Source: SZUA-254 sp031379665 (GTDB lineage: Bacteria > Bacteroidota > Ignavibacteria > UBA10030 > SZUA-254). Taken from it: 17,397 nt of DNA. Positions 15,939 through 17,397 of the stretch are shown here, piece by piece. The notes below the pieces were generated by a model. That model saw nothing but the letters and a program-made list of their open reading frames with translations, was not told the DNA's origin and did not search any database. Position 1 is the first letter of the stretch; each line of letters starts with the position of its first letter. Both the position numbers and the translations under genes were made by a program. Where the stretch lies: assembly GCA_031379665.1 (NCBI GenBank), contig JANNFI010000128.1, positions 1 through 17,397 of the forward strand, given 5' to 3'.

Positions 15939-17397
15939 ATGAAACAGATCGCCAACCTTCTGGTCCTCGTATTCCTCGCGGCCACCGCTGCGCAGACGCA
16001 GTGGGTACGCACGGCCGGGCCCGACGCGGGTCCGGTCACCGTGCTCGTTCCGGGCTCCGGTTCAGGCGACGTGTTCGCGGGAACTCCCGGCGGCGTGTCC
16101 CGGTCCACGGACAATGGAGTGTCCTGGTCGCCTGCGACCGACAGCCTTCCACCAACCCTCAGCGTTTCGGGCATCGCCTTCTCTGGGAGCACCATCTATG
16201 CCTGTGGCACGTCGCCGCAAACCGGCGGGGCGATCTACAAATCGACTGACGACGGAGCGATGTGGACGAGCGCGGCCGGAACGGGCTTGACGACCGGCGC
16301 CTTCGCCGTGATGAACGACGTGGCGGTCTCCGGTCCGAGGCTCCTGGTGACGCAATACAACCTGCTCGGGGCCCACGGAGTGTATGCCTCGACCGACGGG
16401 GGCGCGACGTGGGCGGTCTCGAACACGGGACTCCCCGCGGGGTTCGTCCCGAACCGGATGTTCGTCGTCGGCGCCGCCCTCTATCTCGGCAGCGCGCTAT
16501 CGTCCCCCACGCACGCGATCTACCGCTCCACCGACAACGGCGCAAACTGGGCCACCGCGAGCGGCGGATTCCCGACGACCAGCGGAGAAACGGCTTTTGC
16601 CTCGATCGGAAGCACGATCTTCTGCGCCACGCTCAGCGCGGGCGTCTGGCGTACGACCGACAACGGGGGCGCCTGGACGAAGATCAGCCCCACGACGCCC
16701 GTGGTTATCCTCGGCGCAACCTCAATGACCGCCTCCGGAACGAATCTGTTCGTCGGCGGGGGCGGACGTGTCTGGCTCGCCGACGCGAACGGTGACAACT
16801 GGGGGCAGGTGATCACCGGCCTGCCGACCCAGAATGCGGGTTCGAGCACACCCGCGCTTACGAGGAGCGGCAGCACGCTCATCGTAGCGGCGAGCAAACT
16901 CGGCCTCTACCGTTCAACCGATGACGGCGCGCAGTGGTCGGCGGCCAACTCGGGACTCAGGGCGGACAAAATTCTGAGCGTCCACGCGACGGGCTCATAC
17001 CTCTATTCCGCGTCGAATTCGAACGGCTATTCCAGGTCGTCCAATGGCGGCGACACGTGGTCAGCAATCAATACAGGGCTGGACATTCCGGGCAACATCG
17101 GATTCTACGGGTTTACCGAGTCGGGGTCCTACCTGCTCGCCGGCGCGGGCGGGACGGGCGTCGTCCGTAGTAGCGACGGGGGCGACAGCTGGGGACCATC
17201 CTCACCGCTCTCCGCGTCACCGGCGTACGGGGTATTTTCGGACGGGTCAGGGCAGTACGGCGGGTTCCTCGGTGACGTTAAAAAATCCACCGACGACGGG
17301 GCGACCTGGACCGGGATGAGCGCGGGGTTTCTCTCGTATGCCGCGGTGTACGGAATATGGAAGGAGGGCGACGTGATTTGCGCCGGGGCCACGGTCG
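15939..17397 (+). CDS. Secreted Asp-box beta-propeller protein, partial (runs off window)
   Basis: The first 486 codons of a third propeller protein, open to the window end. Signal peptide about 1-18 (IANLLVLVFLAATAA, mature start QTQWVRTAGP). At least nine Asp-box repeats are visible (STDNGVSW, STDDGAMW, STDGGATW, STDNGANW, TTDNGGAW, STDDGAQW, SSNGGDTW, SSDGGDSW, STDDGATW). A T9SS sorting domain is expected beyond the window but cannot be seen. AAGGAG lies 7 nt before the ATG. It follows the 13754-15856 gene by 82 nt on the same strand and is more divergent from it than the 2259-4373 paralogue is. It is probably in the same transcription unit unless the intervening hairpins stop transcription. 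Confidence 0.9.
   Translation, partial: MKQIANLLVLVFLAATAAQTQWVRTAGPDAGPVTVLVPGSGSGDVFAGTPGGVSRSTDNGVSWSPATDSLPPTLSVSGIAFSGSTIYACGTSPQTGGAIYKSTDDGAMWTSAAGTGLTTGAFAVMNDVAVSGPRLLVTQYNLLGAHGVYASTDGGATWAVSNTGLPAGFVPNRMFVVGAALYLGSALSSPTHAIYRSTDNGANWATASGGFPTTSGETAFASIGSTIFCATLSAGVWRTTDNGGAWTKISPTTPVVILGATSMTASGTNLFVGGGGRVWLADANGDNWGQVITGLPTQNAGSSTPALTRSGSTLIVAASKLGLYRSTDDGAQWSAANSGLRADKILSVHATGSYLYSASNSNGYSRSSNGGDTWSAINTGLDIPGNIGFYGFTESGSYLLAGAGGTGVVRSSDGGDSWGPSSPLSASPAYGVFSDGSGQYGGFLGDVKKSTDDGATWTGMSAGFLSYAAVYGIWKEGDVICAGATV

Noticed and set aside
2259..17397. Repeated STDxGxxW-coding stretches as a CRISPR or DNA tandem-repeat array.
   Set aside because: The repeats are protein-level Asp boxes with varied DNA and irregular 40-60 codon spacing inside ORFs.

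Overview
This window looks like a GC-rich chromosome fragment from the Bacteroidota/Chlorobiota (FCB) assemblage, most likely an uncultured Ignavibacteria-like lineage. The placement rests on three secreted Asp-box propeller proteins (two end in type A type IX secretion (T9SS) sorting domains with the NYPNPFNPST signature), an NrfHA nitrite reductase, and a 23S/5S rRNA style compatible with that group. It is inferred from the sequence only.

Layout. 1-1645 is the 3' end of an rRNA operon: 23S rRNA (to about 1318), 5S rRNA (about 1481-1594) and a strong intrinsic terminator. The 23S gene is interrupted at 321-681 by a compact 361-nt, ORF-less group I intron whose P1-P9.2 elements can be traced base by base. 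Next come a YjbQ-family protein (1718-2137) and a 704-aa secreted Asp-box propeller (2259-4373), ended by a bidirectional terminator shared with a convergent minus-strand pair. That pair is a soluble cytochrome P450 and a three-cysteine [3Fe-4S] ferredoxin, with a near-perfect TTGACA-N17-TATATT promoter. Divergent from it is nrfH-nrfA (6133-8025), a membrane-anchored ammonia-forming nitrite reductase whose first (catalytic) heme site is CXXCH rather than the usual CXXCK.

The most notable part is 8083-13753. It encodes a 1173-aa receptor-like Ser/Thr kinase: signal peptide, YWTG-type propeller, seven-repeat calcium-binding FG-GAP propeller, ASPIC/UnbV-like domain, three membrane helices, then an intact protein kinase. 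Twelve bases later comes a 577-aa GAF-AAA+-Fis sigma54 activator with no receiver domain. Directly downstream are two 18-bp palindromes (TGTCGCG-N4-CGCGACA, centres 35 bp apart) and a textbook sigma54 -24/-12 element (GGCACG-N4-TTGC). These face a 62-aa half-receiver ORF and then a second T9SS propeller gene (13754-15856). My reading is a one-locus signalling circuit: an outside propeller ligand sensor, a cytoplasmic Ser/Thr kinase, a sigma54 activator, and secreted propellers as targets. A third propeller gene (15939 onward) runs off the end of the window.

No tRNA, CRISPR, transposase or insertion sequence was seen.
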